A DNA stretch of 15,254 nucleotides from Hemicentrotus pulcherrimus. Its lineage: Eukaryota > Echinodermata > Echinoidea > Camarodonta > Strongylocentrotidae. Numbering within the stretch: the first letter of the stretch is position 1; every line of letters begins with the position of its first letter. The stretch spans positions 31,444 through 46,697 of the forward strand of contig BEXV01003030.1 of NCBI GenBank assembly GCA_003118195.1. The letters run 5' to 3'. The notes under the pieces were generated by a model. The model saw only the letters and a list, made by a program, of their open reading frames with translations, was not told where the DNA came from and did no database searches. Shown here piece after piece: positions 1 through 7,801 of this stretch. The translations under genes were made by a program, and so were the position numbers.

Positions 1-2
1 TT

Positions 3-22
3 CCCCCCCCCCCCCCCCCCCC
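3..22. repeat. Poly-C homopolymer run at window edge
   Basis: Twenty consecutive C residues. The window also ends in a run of ten G residues (15245-15254). Such runs are common at repeat or contig edges and are prone to length errors and to G-quadruplex formation on the G strand. No function is assigned. Confidence 0.9.
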
Positions 23-193
23 TTCTAAGGCAACACATGATGCATGATTGGCGGGATATTCAAAATTGCAATTCTCAGTTAAATGTAGCTTGCGGTAGCC
101 CCCCTATTCGTCATAGAGTGAGCCTGCCTTAAGCTTTCGGAGTTATGAATCTTTCTTCATTTTTAAGAGTAATCAAAGCAATGGTTTAAATTT
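23..193. other. Non-coding flank, nothing recognised
   Basis: No open frame of useful length, no splice-site pair and no recognised repeat was seen between the poly-C run and the palindrome that begins at 194. Confidence 0.5.
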
Positions 194-253
194 TTAGGCC
201 CGTATTCTGAAGTCAGGTTTAAAGTTAAACCTGACTTCAGAATACGGGCCTAA
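194..253. repeat. Perfect palindrome, 29-bp arms with 2-bp spacer (minimal MITE-like foldback)
   Basis: The left arm (194-222) begins TTAGGCCCGTATTCTGAAG and is matched exactly as reverse complement by 225-253, with only AG between. The arms hold 29 of 29 pairs, so this is a near-continuous hairpin. From memory, sequences like GGCCCGTATTCTGAAGTCAG occur as dispersed foldback repeats in several marine invertebrate genomes. That supports a MITE or snapback remnant rather than a host regulatory site. No clear target duplication was found beyond the TTA/TAA ends. Confidence 0.85.
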
Positions 254-834
254 GAGTTTATTATATTCCCTCAGAAAAATCAAACCTTTTAGGAATACTA
301 GTACCCAATGGCACGCCCGAACTGGGTTGACAAATAATAGCCAGTTTGACATGTGTTGTCTTTTAGATGACATGCTGAGTTTGCAAGATAAATTGCAAGT
401 CTAACCGTCGTGGGTTCAAACAAATTGTTATTTAACTCTATACAAGGGGAAAAGAAGTACTGGGATTAGGTTTTTTTTAAAAACTTTTGACAATATTGGC
501 ACCCGGTAGTGCCCCTTGGATCGAGGTCCCTTACAACCAGACAGATTCACAACTCATGGAAAACTAGATGTTTATGATAGTTTACACAGTAGGCCTAAGG
601 CCATAATTACATTTGATGGTAAGACCCTTTTCATGGTTTATTGATAAAACCATGGTAGATATAGTAAATACATTGCAATACGATCAAACAGATACGGTAA
701 TATTAAAATCACCATAGCCATAATAACGGGTGACCAAAATTGCAGGAAGTAAGTGGTTTGACAAAACAAGGATAACAATATTTTGAAAACAAATTGAATT
801 CACCCACTGCATTTGAGAGCAAGAGAAATCGATG
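254..834. other. Non-coding stretch, nothing firm
   Basis: AT-rich single-copy-looking sequence with stops in all frames. Apart from the weak tRNA-like piece at 385-421, no exon, repeat or RNA gene could be supported. Confidence 0.5.
385..421 (+). mobile_element. Possible degenerate tRNA-derived SINE fragment (B-box-like)
   Basis: The stretch GCAAGTCTAACCGTCGTGGG (395-414) runs into GGTTCAAAC (413-421). It resembles the anticodon-arm to T-arm part of tRNA-derived SINEs, in which a GTCGTGGGTTCRAAYC motif is usual, and it carries a B-box-like GGTTCAA. No convincing A box, tail or target duplication was found, so this is only a weak suggestion of a SINE relic. The surrounding bases 254-834 otherwise show no gene or repeat that I recognise. 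Confidence 0.25.
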
Positions 835-1002
835 ACAGGAAAAAAGGAAGAGACAGAGACAGAAAAGAGAGGGGAAAAGATAGAAAGATAAATAATTAGG
901 TAGTGGGGTAGAGAGAAGACAACGAACAAGAGAAGGCAAGGTATAAATAAAGAGGGAAAATAAGAGTTTTAAGAAAGGGAGAAAGAGTAAAGAGAGTTGC
1001 AG
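835..1002 (+). repeat. Purine-rich (GA) low-complexity tract
   Basis: About 170 bases are almost entirely A and G on the plus strand, with motifs such as GAAGAGACAGAGACAG and AAAGAGAGGGGAAAAG and only scattered pyrimidines. Two overlapping minus-strand open frames here translate to Phe/Leu/Ser-rich strings. They are best explained by the lack of stop codons in polypyrimidine sequence, not by coding. The tract could form triplex or unusual chromatin, but that is inference. Confidence 0.8.
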
Positions 1003-1777
1003 GTGAGACAAAATAGTGTTAGCGATCGCCACGTCAATCAAATGTCCCGGGTTGTGTTAGAATTTATTGAAACTGTAGGCTGAGCTGTACATTCAGGTTG
1101 CCTTTGCGTCAGATGCTCGACGCCAAGAGATTGCAAAGAATGTCAATGTTCTCTAGAACCAGTAACCTGTACGATGAGCTAAAATTGCGATAGCGCACTA
1201 CTCTGTTAATATATCTTCCTTATGTAATAAAGAGCTATTTGATTGTTTTCTCCTACAAACGTGGTAAATATTTATCATGCTTGGTGTGGCGGCTCATAAT
1301 CCTCTTTAAAAACAAGGACAAAGATGTAACTCCATCTGTAAATTATCTATGAATCTACACTCCATAGTACCACTGACATATGTATTCTATATGAAAATGC
1401 AGTTTGAATTATCTGTTCATCTTATGTAAATTATGTGTAATCCTCTACAAATATGCTCAATTATATTTAATTTTCAATCAACTTTTCCTGCCAATTAAAT
1501 ATAAATGCTTTATTATATCCAATGATAGAATGTCGATGCAAGCTTCATCCGAAAGACTAAGCATACTTTCTACTTCGAATTGGATTTTAAAGGGAGAGCA
1601 GATGATCTGCCGGTGAAGCTGAAAGTAAAACAGTCAGAACGTCAGATGGTTGTAAAGTTCAGAACACATTTCCTTGCTCCTCGTGGTGGGTTTTAAAATA
1701 ATTTAGCTTGTTTGTTTTGTTCGATTATAGTAAATGAGGCTCTGTGTTTTACTTCGACTATAAACCGCAACTATAAC
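1003..1777. other. Intergenic, no gene recognised
   Basis: The part around 1020-1180 is less AT-rich (it includes GCGATCGC and CCCGGG) but has no supported exon. A 70-codon plus-strand open frame at 1404-1616 has biased hydrophobic AT-driven composition and no splice sites, domain or homology that I recognise. I treat it as chance. Confidence 0.5.
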
Positions 1778-1831
1778 TACAGTGCGAGCCAGAAAAAAAT
1801 AAACCGCAAATTATCAATGTTTTATCATAAC

Positions 1832-2221
1832 TTAAAGATAAACTTGAGTTTTGGTAAAAAAAGAAAATGAATTCTCACAGAATCTAACGAAACTTACACT
1901 GAATGTTCAAGATTACAAATAAATGTCATGTGCCAAACAATTTGGGAAGAAAATGTATACTGGCTGAGTAATGAGCATAAAAAGATAAGGAAATCAGGGT
2001 AGTACCAACCCCGACACCATGTGTGTTGTCCCATATACATCTTTCTGTGTAAGTGATTGTTACTTTACCAAGAGTCTGCCAAATTTATGATGATTTTGAT
2101 GACTCCAGAACCTTGCATTACACACCATTACTTACATGCTATATGATCAACTTTTCTGATCCATTCCACACCTTTTCTTTCACAATGCAATCGCATTACC
2201 AGAACTTAAGTTTATTTTTAA
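1832..2221. mobile_element. Sequence splitting the left arm, with its own 26-bp inverted repeats
   Basis: The left end (1832-1857, starting TTAAAGATAAACTTGAG) matches the reverse complement of 2196-2221 at 23 of 26 positions. Weaker pairing continues outward on both sides, so the boundary is not sharp. About 390 bp lie between the ends, and no coding region is supported in them. A nested foldback insertion is the simplest reading. A rearrangement between two overlapping related elements is the alternative, because the 17 bp at 2222-2238 look like a diverged copy of the arm sequence itself. Confidence 0.5.
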
Positions 2222-2238
2222 TCACGATTATAATTGAT

Positions 2239-2436
2239 AAATGACACATATTTGTAAAGCTTAGATCCTCTTCTTTCATTTGATGCATCTTTTATTTGAT
2301 GCATCTTTTCACGAATGAATGATAAAACGCCATTCGAAGGAAGGAAACAAAAAAGTCATTTGGCGGGCGGTATCTGAATTTCGAAGTTGCATCAAATGAA
2401 AGAGGAGGATCTCAGCTTTACAAATATTTGTCATTT
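2239..2436. repeat. Inner hairpin: 49-bp arms, 100-bp loop
   Basis: Bases 2239-2287 and 2388-2436 are reverse complements at 46 of 49 positions (for example AGATCCTCTTCTTTCATTTG against CAAATGAAAGAGGAGGATCT). The loop carries a short direct duplication of TTTGATGCATCTTTT near 2279-2308. This is the centre of the foldback element at 1778-2490. Confidence 0.85.
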
Positions 2437-2490
2437 GTTATGATAAAACATCGATAATTCTCGGTTTTGTTTTTTCTCGGTCGCACTGTA

Positions 2491-3226
2491 CATTAACCAT
2501 GCTGAATTATAATTGTGTATTTGATAACCAATGCATTGTAGTGAACGTTTAAAACTGGAATTGTTGACATTTGGTAACACTTGTTTGCCATGGTTAACTC
2601 CTAAAATAGAATGCATGAAATGTTCATGCCACGGACGGATAAGATAGAAACGAGAATCTTGACTTCGGTTCTAATTTGTCTGTTTGATCTTAACTAAATG
2701 ACATTAGAATTTAGTTGTAACTGCAAATGTAATTAGTGAAGGATGTTGACTTCTTTGTCACATCGATTGAATTTTAACCAAGCTTCAACGGAGGTGAGAA
2801 ACATTTTGTCATGGGCGGACGTTATGAACTTTAAACAAAACCTTTGAATTTCCTTTGTAAAGCATTAAGCCACCTATTGTGTGCCTTGTCCTGTTTTTGT
2901 TTAATCTATATTTGTTCTTATTATTTCCCTCCCCCACTCCGATTTAAGACAGAAGCTTAATGGAGATGTAAGAATTTTGCTTACATTAATCAATATAAAT
3001 CTATCAGATTCAAATTTAAACTCACCATCATGAATTACATTTTGATCGCTAGCAGTTAAAAAAATACAATACAAATGAGGCAACAAATTTAAACAATGAA
3101 GAATTATGATTTGTGTAATTGCATCGTAATTCGATTTATAATGCTACATAATTATAAAACCAAGAACATGCACATAATGAATATATAGTTTTACAAAGTG
3201 AACACAATTTCCCATTCTTGAATTAG
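2491..3226. other. Non-coding stretch upstream of the recognised exons
   Basis: AT-rich with no recognised repeat. GGAG followed by GTGAGA near 2790-2799 resembles a splice donor, but no exon with an acceptor and open frame could be paired with it. If the death-domain gene has further exons in the window they may lie here or further left. I could not identify them, nor a promoter or start codon. Confidence 0.45.
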
Positions 3227-3353
3227 GAATAACTGAGACATCACCAAGAAATATAAATGCCGTATCTCCGAGATCGTCGGCTTCCACATCAGTCGACATT
3301 TCTCCTCAAGGTTCATCAGCAGCAGTCTCTGTAATTTGTACTTCTAAAGCCAG
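3227..3353 (+). CDS. Internal exon: Ser/Thr-rich linker of the death-domain gene
   Basis: The 127-bp stretch is bounded by a pyrimidine-rich acceptor (TTTCCCATTCTTGAATTAG ending at 3226) and a strong donor (CCAG then GTAAGAA at 3354). One frame is open throughout. It starts with two bases completing a split codon and ends with AG as the first two bases of the next. The ~41 encoded residues are Ser/Thr/Pro-rich (for example SPRSSASTSVDISPQGSSAA), as expected for a disordered linker, with no fold recognised. The ending phase matches the acceptor at 4236, which begins the death-domain exon, and also the one at 4842. The upstream exon supplying the first base was not found. Splice sites and phase are seen; membership of one gene is inferred. 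Confidence 0.6.
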
Positions 3354-4235
3354 GTAAGAATTGTTTCCTAATCGCGAATGCCGATAAAACGCTAATAATT
3401 ATAGACTGATAAAAATATGATTGATGGTATAATTCGTATCTTATATATTAATATTCCGATATCGAACTTAGATAATCATTTAGTACAAGCCAGCATAGAT
3501 CAAACAGTATAAGCGCATTTGTCTTTTTCTTTGCGTTCGTTACAATATTTTCATTTAATTATTTAGCACACCATCATCTTAGTCCTTTTTGACTTATATT
3601 CAGACTTGTATAGATACACTTATTTGAGGGATATACCCCCATTCAATTTAATGGAGTGAGAAGAAAAATAGAATAAAATTGAAAGACTTCGAAGAAATTA
3701 CGTTCTCCTGACACTGATTAATAGGGACTTTTAGATTTGCACAACAACAACGTGGATTGCTACGGTCGACGTCCTTTTAATGCACTGCCTTGAATGGACG
3801 TCACACGTATCAGTCCACGCAAATCTAAAAGTCCCTAATATCTAATGCTTTGACTCCTGTCATCCACGCTACGCAAAAGGAAATGTACCATATAATCTGG
3901 CTAGAAAAGATGTTCAATTACATCTAACAAGAAAGTGAGAGAAAAAAAAGCATTCCTGCTTGTGCTTCGGAAATATCCGGAAAATCTTATGAGAGTAGGT
4001 ATACATAAGGCACGTAATAAAGAAAAAAAAATGTTTTAAGACATACGAAAAAAAAAAGTTAAGAAGAAAAATAGAGATTATATATTAACATACAATCACA
4101 GTTATTTGTTTAAGTTATTGGGACAAACATTAACTTCCCACTTGACAACTTGTAACTATAGTGCTACACATTGTAAAATCAGTAAGATTATCATGTAAGT
4201 AACATGCCATAGTTTCTCTATACGTACACATATAG
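3354..4235 (+). other. Intron between linker exon and death-domain exon
   Basis: It runs from the GTAAGAA donor at 3354 to the CACATATAG acceptor ending at 4235. It contains a MITE-like inverted repeat (3722-3837) and A-rich tracts around 4020-4075. No other exon-like stretch was seen. An AG ten bases downstream (4244-4245) is a possible alternative acceptor, but it would break the reading phase set by the preceding exon. Confidence 0.55.
3722..3837. mobile_element. Small MITE-like inverted-repeat element in the intron
   Basis: The first 19 bp (TAGGGACTTTTAGATTTGC, 3722-3740) recur exactly as reverse complement at 3819-3837. Pairing continues inward (CGTGGATTGCTACG against CGTGGACTGATACG, and GACGTCC on both arms) after a small ACAACAACA-like insertion in the left arm. 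The ends are TA-GGGAC and GTCCC-TA, consistent with a TA target duplication. The element is about 116 bp with no coding capacity, so it is non-autonomous and its superfamily is not assigned. Confidence 0.75.
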
Positions 4236-4524
4236 ACCTACCCAGGAATCCAGGGAGCAGGAATCTGACGACATCCTCGAGAAAGTAGCTGAGCAGATTT
4301 ACAAAGATGCTGACATCAACAGTCTGGGCAGGGTATTGGGTTTTAACCGGTGGGAAATACAACGTTATATACAAACGAACGTAAAATACCAAAATGTCAC
4401 ATACATGGGAACACTTAGTATGCTCACTGATTGGAGGAAAAGGACTACAAGGTCCGAAGAAAGTGAAAAGTTGAAGAAAGCCCTGATCGCGATTAAACAC
4501 AATCGACTAGCAGACGACCTCTGA
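4236..4524 (+). CDS. Terminal coding exon: C-terminal death domain
   Basis: The exon encodes 95 residues after one split codon, then TGA at 4522-4524. The peptide has the layout of a death domain, the six-helix adaptor fold of apoptosis and innate-immune signalling. It shows ILEKVAEQI (13-21), INSLGRVLGFNRWEIQRYI (27-45), and GTLSMLTDW (58-66) with the conserved Trp, then SEKLKKALIAI (76-86) and LADDL at the C-terminus. The L-G-x-x-L-G-F and M-L-x-x-W signatures match the family well. Death domains usually bind other death domains, so a cytosolic scaffold or receptor-tail role is inferred. The N-terminal part of the protein lies outside what I can see, so the full architecture is unknown. The acceptor at 4235 is chosen because it restores phase with the exon ending at 3353; an in-frame stop lies upstream at 4210. 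Confidence 0.85.
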
Positions 4525-4713
4525 ACGACGATATGGCAAGTAAGCATGAACGGGAAAAAAGAAAAACTCTAATTAGTTCTATTTGTGACATATTTCTCGT
4601 TTCATTTTGCTCCATACATGCTATTTATCACTCCTTATACGTTCATAGAAAATACATAAAGGAAAATCTCATAATCATAACTTCACTTTCGCTTTTAAAA
4701 ACAATCTTTATTC

Positions 4714-4719
4714 AATAAA
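4714..4719 (+). promoter_or_regulatory. Poly(A) signal AATAAA for the death-domain transcript
   Basis: A canonical AATAAA lies 190 bp after the stop codon at 4522-4524, giving a short 3' UTR. The open frame 4533-4718 falls inside this UTR and is not considered coding. A possible donor (CAA then GTAAGC, GT at 4540) sits just after the stop, so an additional spliced 3' UTR is conceivable. Confidence 0.6.
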
Positions 4720-4841
4720 AGTAGCCTTCAAAATGACACATTTGGAAATGTGTTTCAAATGTAGTCACAACTATTATTGTTTTCGAATTGCCTAGTTTAT
4801 ATGTGAGTCCCATATGTGTTTATTTTTTCTTTTTATTTTAG

Positions 4842-4886
4842 ACTTTGCAATTTTCGTAATGTAATCAAATTTAAATCTTTGCCTAG
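4842..4886 (+). CDS. Candidate alternative 45-bp exon downstream of the death-domain exon
   Basis: It is bounded by a very strong acceptor (long T-rich tract ending TTTTATTTTAG at 4841) and a near-consensus donor (CTAG then GTAAGTA at 4887). Only one of three frames is open. That frame needs one leading base and leaves AG at the end, the same phase as the death-domain exon start and as the following exon. It would encode about 14 residues (LCNFRNVIKFKSLP). Spliced from 3353, it would bypass the death domain. The peptide has no recognised domain. The splice signals are seen; use as coding exon rather than 3' UTR is inferred. Confidence 0.45.
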
Positions 4887-5032
4887 GTAAGTAGGACAAG
4901 TAATGTATGCAATTAGTAGTAACCGAGTGTAGATACTTTGAGAGTTACTCCAATAACGAATCTTAACAGTATCAATTTCATGTTCCGTTTAATACGTGGT
5001 CGTTGACATCTTTTATTCCTTACAAATTTTAG

Positions 5033-5165
5033 GACTACGCACACTCAAGAAAGACAGATTATCGAGAGTCCTTTTCAGGACTCCCCAATCCTCCCTCTCT
5101 CTCTCACATGGTGCAACCGCAAGCCTACTGTATATCTACATCACCATGTAAACCGATACTTATAA
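5033..5165 (+). CDS. Candidate alternative terminal exon
   Basis: The exon starts after a good acceptor (CTTTTATTCCTTACAAATTTTAG ending at 5032). Its first base completes the AG left by the exon ending at 4886, giving an AGG codon. The frame then stays open for 43 codons to TAA at 5163-5165. The predicted tail is polar (TTHTQERQIIESPFQDSP near its start), with no domain that I recognise. A small hairpin (GAGTCCT at 5066-5072 with AGGACTC at 5077-5083) lies within it. The phase match across all three junctions (3353/4842, 4886/5033) supports a real isoform, but conservation is unknown and it could instead be spliced 3' UTR. Confidence 0.4.
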
Positions 5166-5472
5166 CCAGCATCAAATCATGTTCCTGTTCATTATTTCTA
5201 GTCTATCGGAACACCTAAACTTGCCAAAAAAAAATGGTGTAACAAGTAATAACAGTAATATGTTGTTACCCTTTGAGAAATTGTAACACATTTGAAAGAA
5301 TCAAATTCACTTTAAGTTTAAATATCCTTTCATGAATGTCACCAAAATTCTCTTTTGTTTTGTGGCTTCGTTTATTTTATTTCCTGTTTTTAAAAGTTTA
5401 CCTAGTTTCCTTCTCATGATTTGTTTTGTTTTACTTTTAAAATTTGTATTACATTAGGTCTATTCAACATAA

Positions 5473-5478
5473 AATAAA
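5473..5478 (+). promoter_or_regulatory. Possible poly(A) signal AATAAA for the longer transcript
   Basis: AATAAA lies about 300 bp after the stop at 5163-5165 and is the first clear canonical signal I see downstream of that terminal exon. The intervening sequence (5166-5472) is AT-rich with no further exon seen and would be 3' UTR. Confidence 0.4.
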
Positions 5479-6814
5479 CAAAATCATATCTAGATGCATT
5501 ACTGCAAACGGTAATACCTAATGGTCACAATGGTGATATACTTCCCCTTTTACCCCTCCCCTGACAAAACAAAAAATCAAGCCTTGGCTTAAAATTTGTG
5601 TATTGTTAAGCAAAACAAAGGATTTTTTATTTTTCATTTGTCATGAGTTTAGATTTGTATGCATAAGTCTTGGGAATATGATTGTAAATGTTTAATGGGT
5701 ATGGCATATGATGTAGTGTGCACTGCTGATACATGATTTGTCTGCATAGGTTTGCAAATATAATGCGAAACGAACGTCTTGCTAATAGATTTCATTAAAT
5801 ATCATATCTCAGTTTTAAGTTCGTCAGATGTTCGTGCATAAGCTTGTACATGTTTATCATATCTCGATGTTGAGATTAGATTTTCGTATAATAACGTTAA
5901 ATGTCCAATGTATGTAGATCAGGTATAATGTCATACTAAATTTTTAGTATAGAGTGCAAAAGTATCCAGTTTATGTGCATAGGTCTGCACATGTCCAATG
6001 TTTTTAGATCTCGTAGTTTATTATATTTTTGCGCATAAATCTTGACACAATATCGAATGTTCAGTATATATTATCATACTTCACTTTTCATGATTGATCT
6101 TTGTGCATAAGTCTGCTCATTTTAATGCTATAGAGATAGATTTCATATAATATCGCTTATCACTGTTAAGATTCGATTCACGCGTATACGTCTTTTAGTT
6201 GTAATTGTGCTTGTCGAATGCGCCTCTCTGTTTAGAGTATATTTTTTGCAGCATAGGTCTGCGCATTTAAATGATGATTGCCCTATGTATGTATAATTAA
6301 TTTGTATTATATTTGCTTCATTAAATTATATTTTTTGTGCATAAGTGTGTACATGGTAATGGTGCATGTTTTATGTTTGCATATTTAATATCATATCATA
6401 TCTCTAGAAGTAATTTTTGTGTGTAAGCCTGCACATTATAATGGTTGATACCCAGCGTTAATATATTCCGTATAAACTCATATCTCTATGATTTGTCCGG
6501 ATGCGTGTACATAAGTTTGTACACGATTTGTAATGTTCAATGTATTTGTATTTCATATGATTGGATATATCTCTGTTGATTTCAAATATATAATTGCATA
6601 AGTCTGCAAAACATGATGGTGAATATCCAATGCATAAACATTTCAAGTAATATTGGATTGGATTTTTTTCCTGCATAAGTCTGCACATTATAATGCTGAA
6701 TGTCTATTGCTTATATATTTCATGTGATATTAACCTGAGATTGTATGTCTGCATGTGTTAAAGTCTGCACATTATATTGGTGAATATCAAAAGGATATAT
6801 ATTTTTTTATATAT

Positions 6815-7192
6815 CATACTGAGATTTGGTGTTTGTTCATAGGTTTTCAAATTATAATGGTGAATTTCATTTGCATAAAAATGTACATATTGTATATATA
6901 TCATATTTATTGAGATTTAATTTTTGTGCATACGTCTGCACGTTCCAATGCTAAATCTTCTTTGCATACATGTATATATTATATATGATATCTTACTGAG
7001 ATTGGATTTGTATCCATAGGTCTGCACATTATAATGGCAAATGGCTATTGTACATACATTTCCTATAAAATTAAACCTTAATGTTGGGATAAGATTTGTG
7101 TGCATAAATCTGCACATCATAATAGTGAATTTCCAATATATAGATGTTTCATATTTCATACTGAGATTAGATGTGTGTGCATAAGTCTGCAC
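6815..7192 (+). repeat. Older higher-order repeat, copy A (~540-bp period)
   Basis: This block and 7351-7741 share long stretches that differ from the generic monomer, such as GGCAAATGGCTATTGTACAT (7036 and 7581) and CCAATATATAGATGTTTCAT. They show scattered substitutions and small indels, including about 11 bp lost in copy B near 7482. The offset is about 536-556 bp, or about seven monomers. It is a diverged multi-monomer duplication. Confidence 0.8.
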
Positions 7193-7350
7193 AATATGTT
7201 TGTGGATTGTTCTATGCATACATGTATATATTGTATATATTCATGTATAAATTGTAAACGATATCATAGTGACATTTGATGTTTGTGTATAAGTCTGCAC
7301 ATTATTAAAGTGAATTTTCTCAGCAAACATGCATATATTTTACATGATAT

Positions 7351-7741
7351 CATACTGAGATTCGGTTTTTGTCCATAGGTTTTCACATTATAATGGTGAA
7401 TTTCATTTGCTAACGTATGTACATATTGTATATATGTACATATATTGTATATATATCATACTTATTGAGATTTAATTTTTGTGCACGTTCCTATGCTAAA
7501 TTTTCTTTGCATACATGTATATATTATATATGATATCATACTGAGATTGGATTTGTGTCCATAGGCCTGCACATTATAATGGCAAATGGCTATTGTACAT
7601 ACATTTCCTATAAAATTAAACCTAAATGTTGAGATAAGATTTGTGTGCATAAGTCTGCACATCATAATAGTGAATTTCCAATATATAGATGTTTCATATT
7701 TCATACTGAGATTGGATGTTTGTGTCTAAACAATTCTGCAC
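7351..7741 (+). repeat. Older higher-order repeat, copy B
   Basis: Diverged partner of 6815-7192. It carries an extra GTACATATATTGTATATAT-type expansion near 7430-7456 and lacks part of the core dyad in one monomer (near 7482). Confidence 0.8.
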
Positions 7742-7801
7742 ATCATGATGGTGAAATTCGACTGCATACTATATATTTTATATCATACCATACTGGATTG
7801 T

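Larger units (their letters stand above)
1778..2490. mobile_element. Compound Tc1/mariner-like foldback element (MITE) with TA ends
   Basis: The outer ends read TA-CAGTGCGA (from 1778) and TCGCACTG-TA (to 2490). The arms 1778-1831 and 2437-2490 are inverted copies with roughly 85% identity. The right arm continues inward without a break (2388-2436). The matching left-arm sequence resumes only at 2239-2287, so the left arm is split by 407 bp. TA duplication and a CAGTG-type terminus are typical of Tc1/mariner-derived MITEs (family knowledge). No transposase is present, so the element is non-autonomous. The exact class is inferred from the ends alone. Confidence 0.7.

Noticed and set aside
684..1041. 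Two overlapping minus-strand open frames (81 and 110 codons) rich in Phe, Leu and Ser
   Set aside because: They lie on the complement of a purine-rich tract, which lacks stop codons by composition. There is no domain, splice site or codon signal.
1404..1616. 70-codon plus-strand open frame
   Set aside because: It has low-complexity AT-driven hydrophobic composition, no splice sites and no recognised domain.
4244..4245. AG in CCTACCCAG as the acceptor for the death-domain exon
   Set aside because: It gives the wrong phase for joining to the exon ending at 3353, whereas the AG at 4234-4235 restores the frame. It could still be used from another donor.
4156..4547. Minus-strand open frames of 114 and 60 codons opposite the death-domain exon
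   Set aside because: The plus strand has a clear death-domain signature with matching splice sites. The antisense peptides show no recognisable domain and are shadows.
4533..4718. Plus-strand 61-codon open frame after the death-domain stop
   Set aside because: It lies between the stop codon and the AATAAA at 4714, in the likely 3' UTR, with AT-driven composition.
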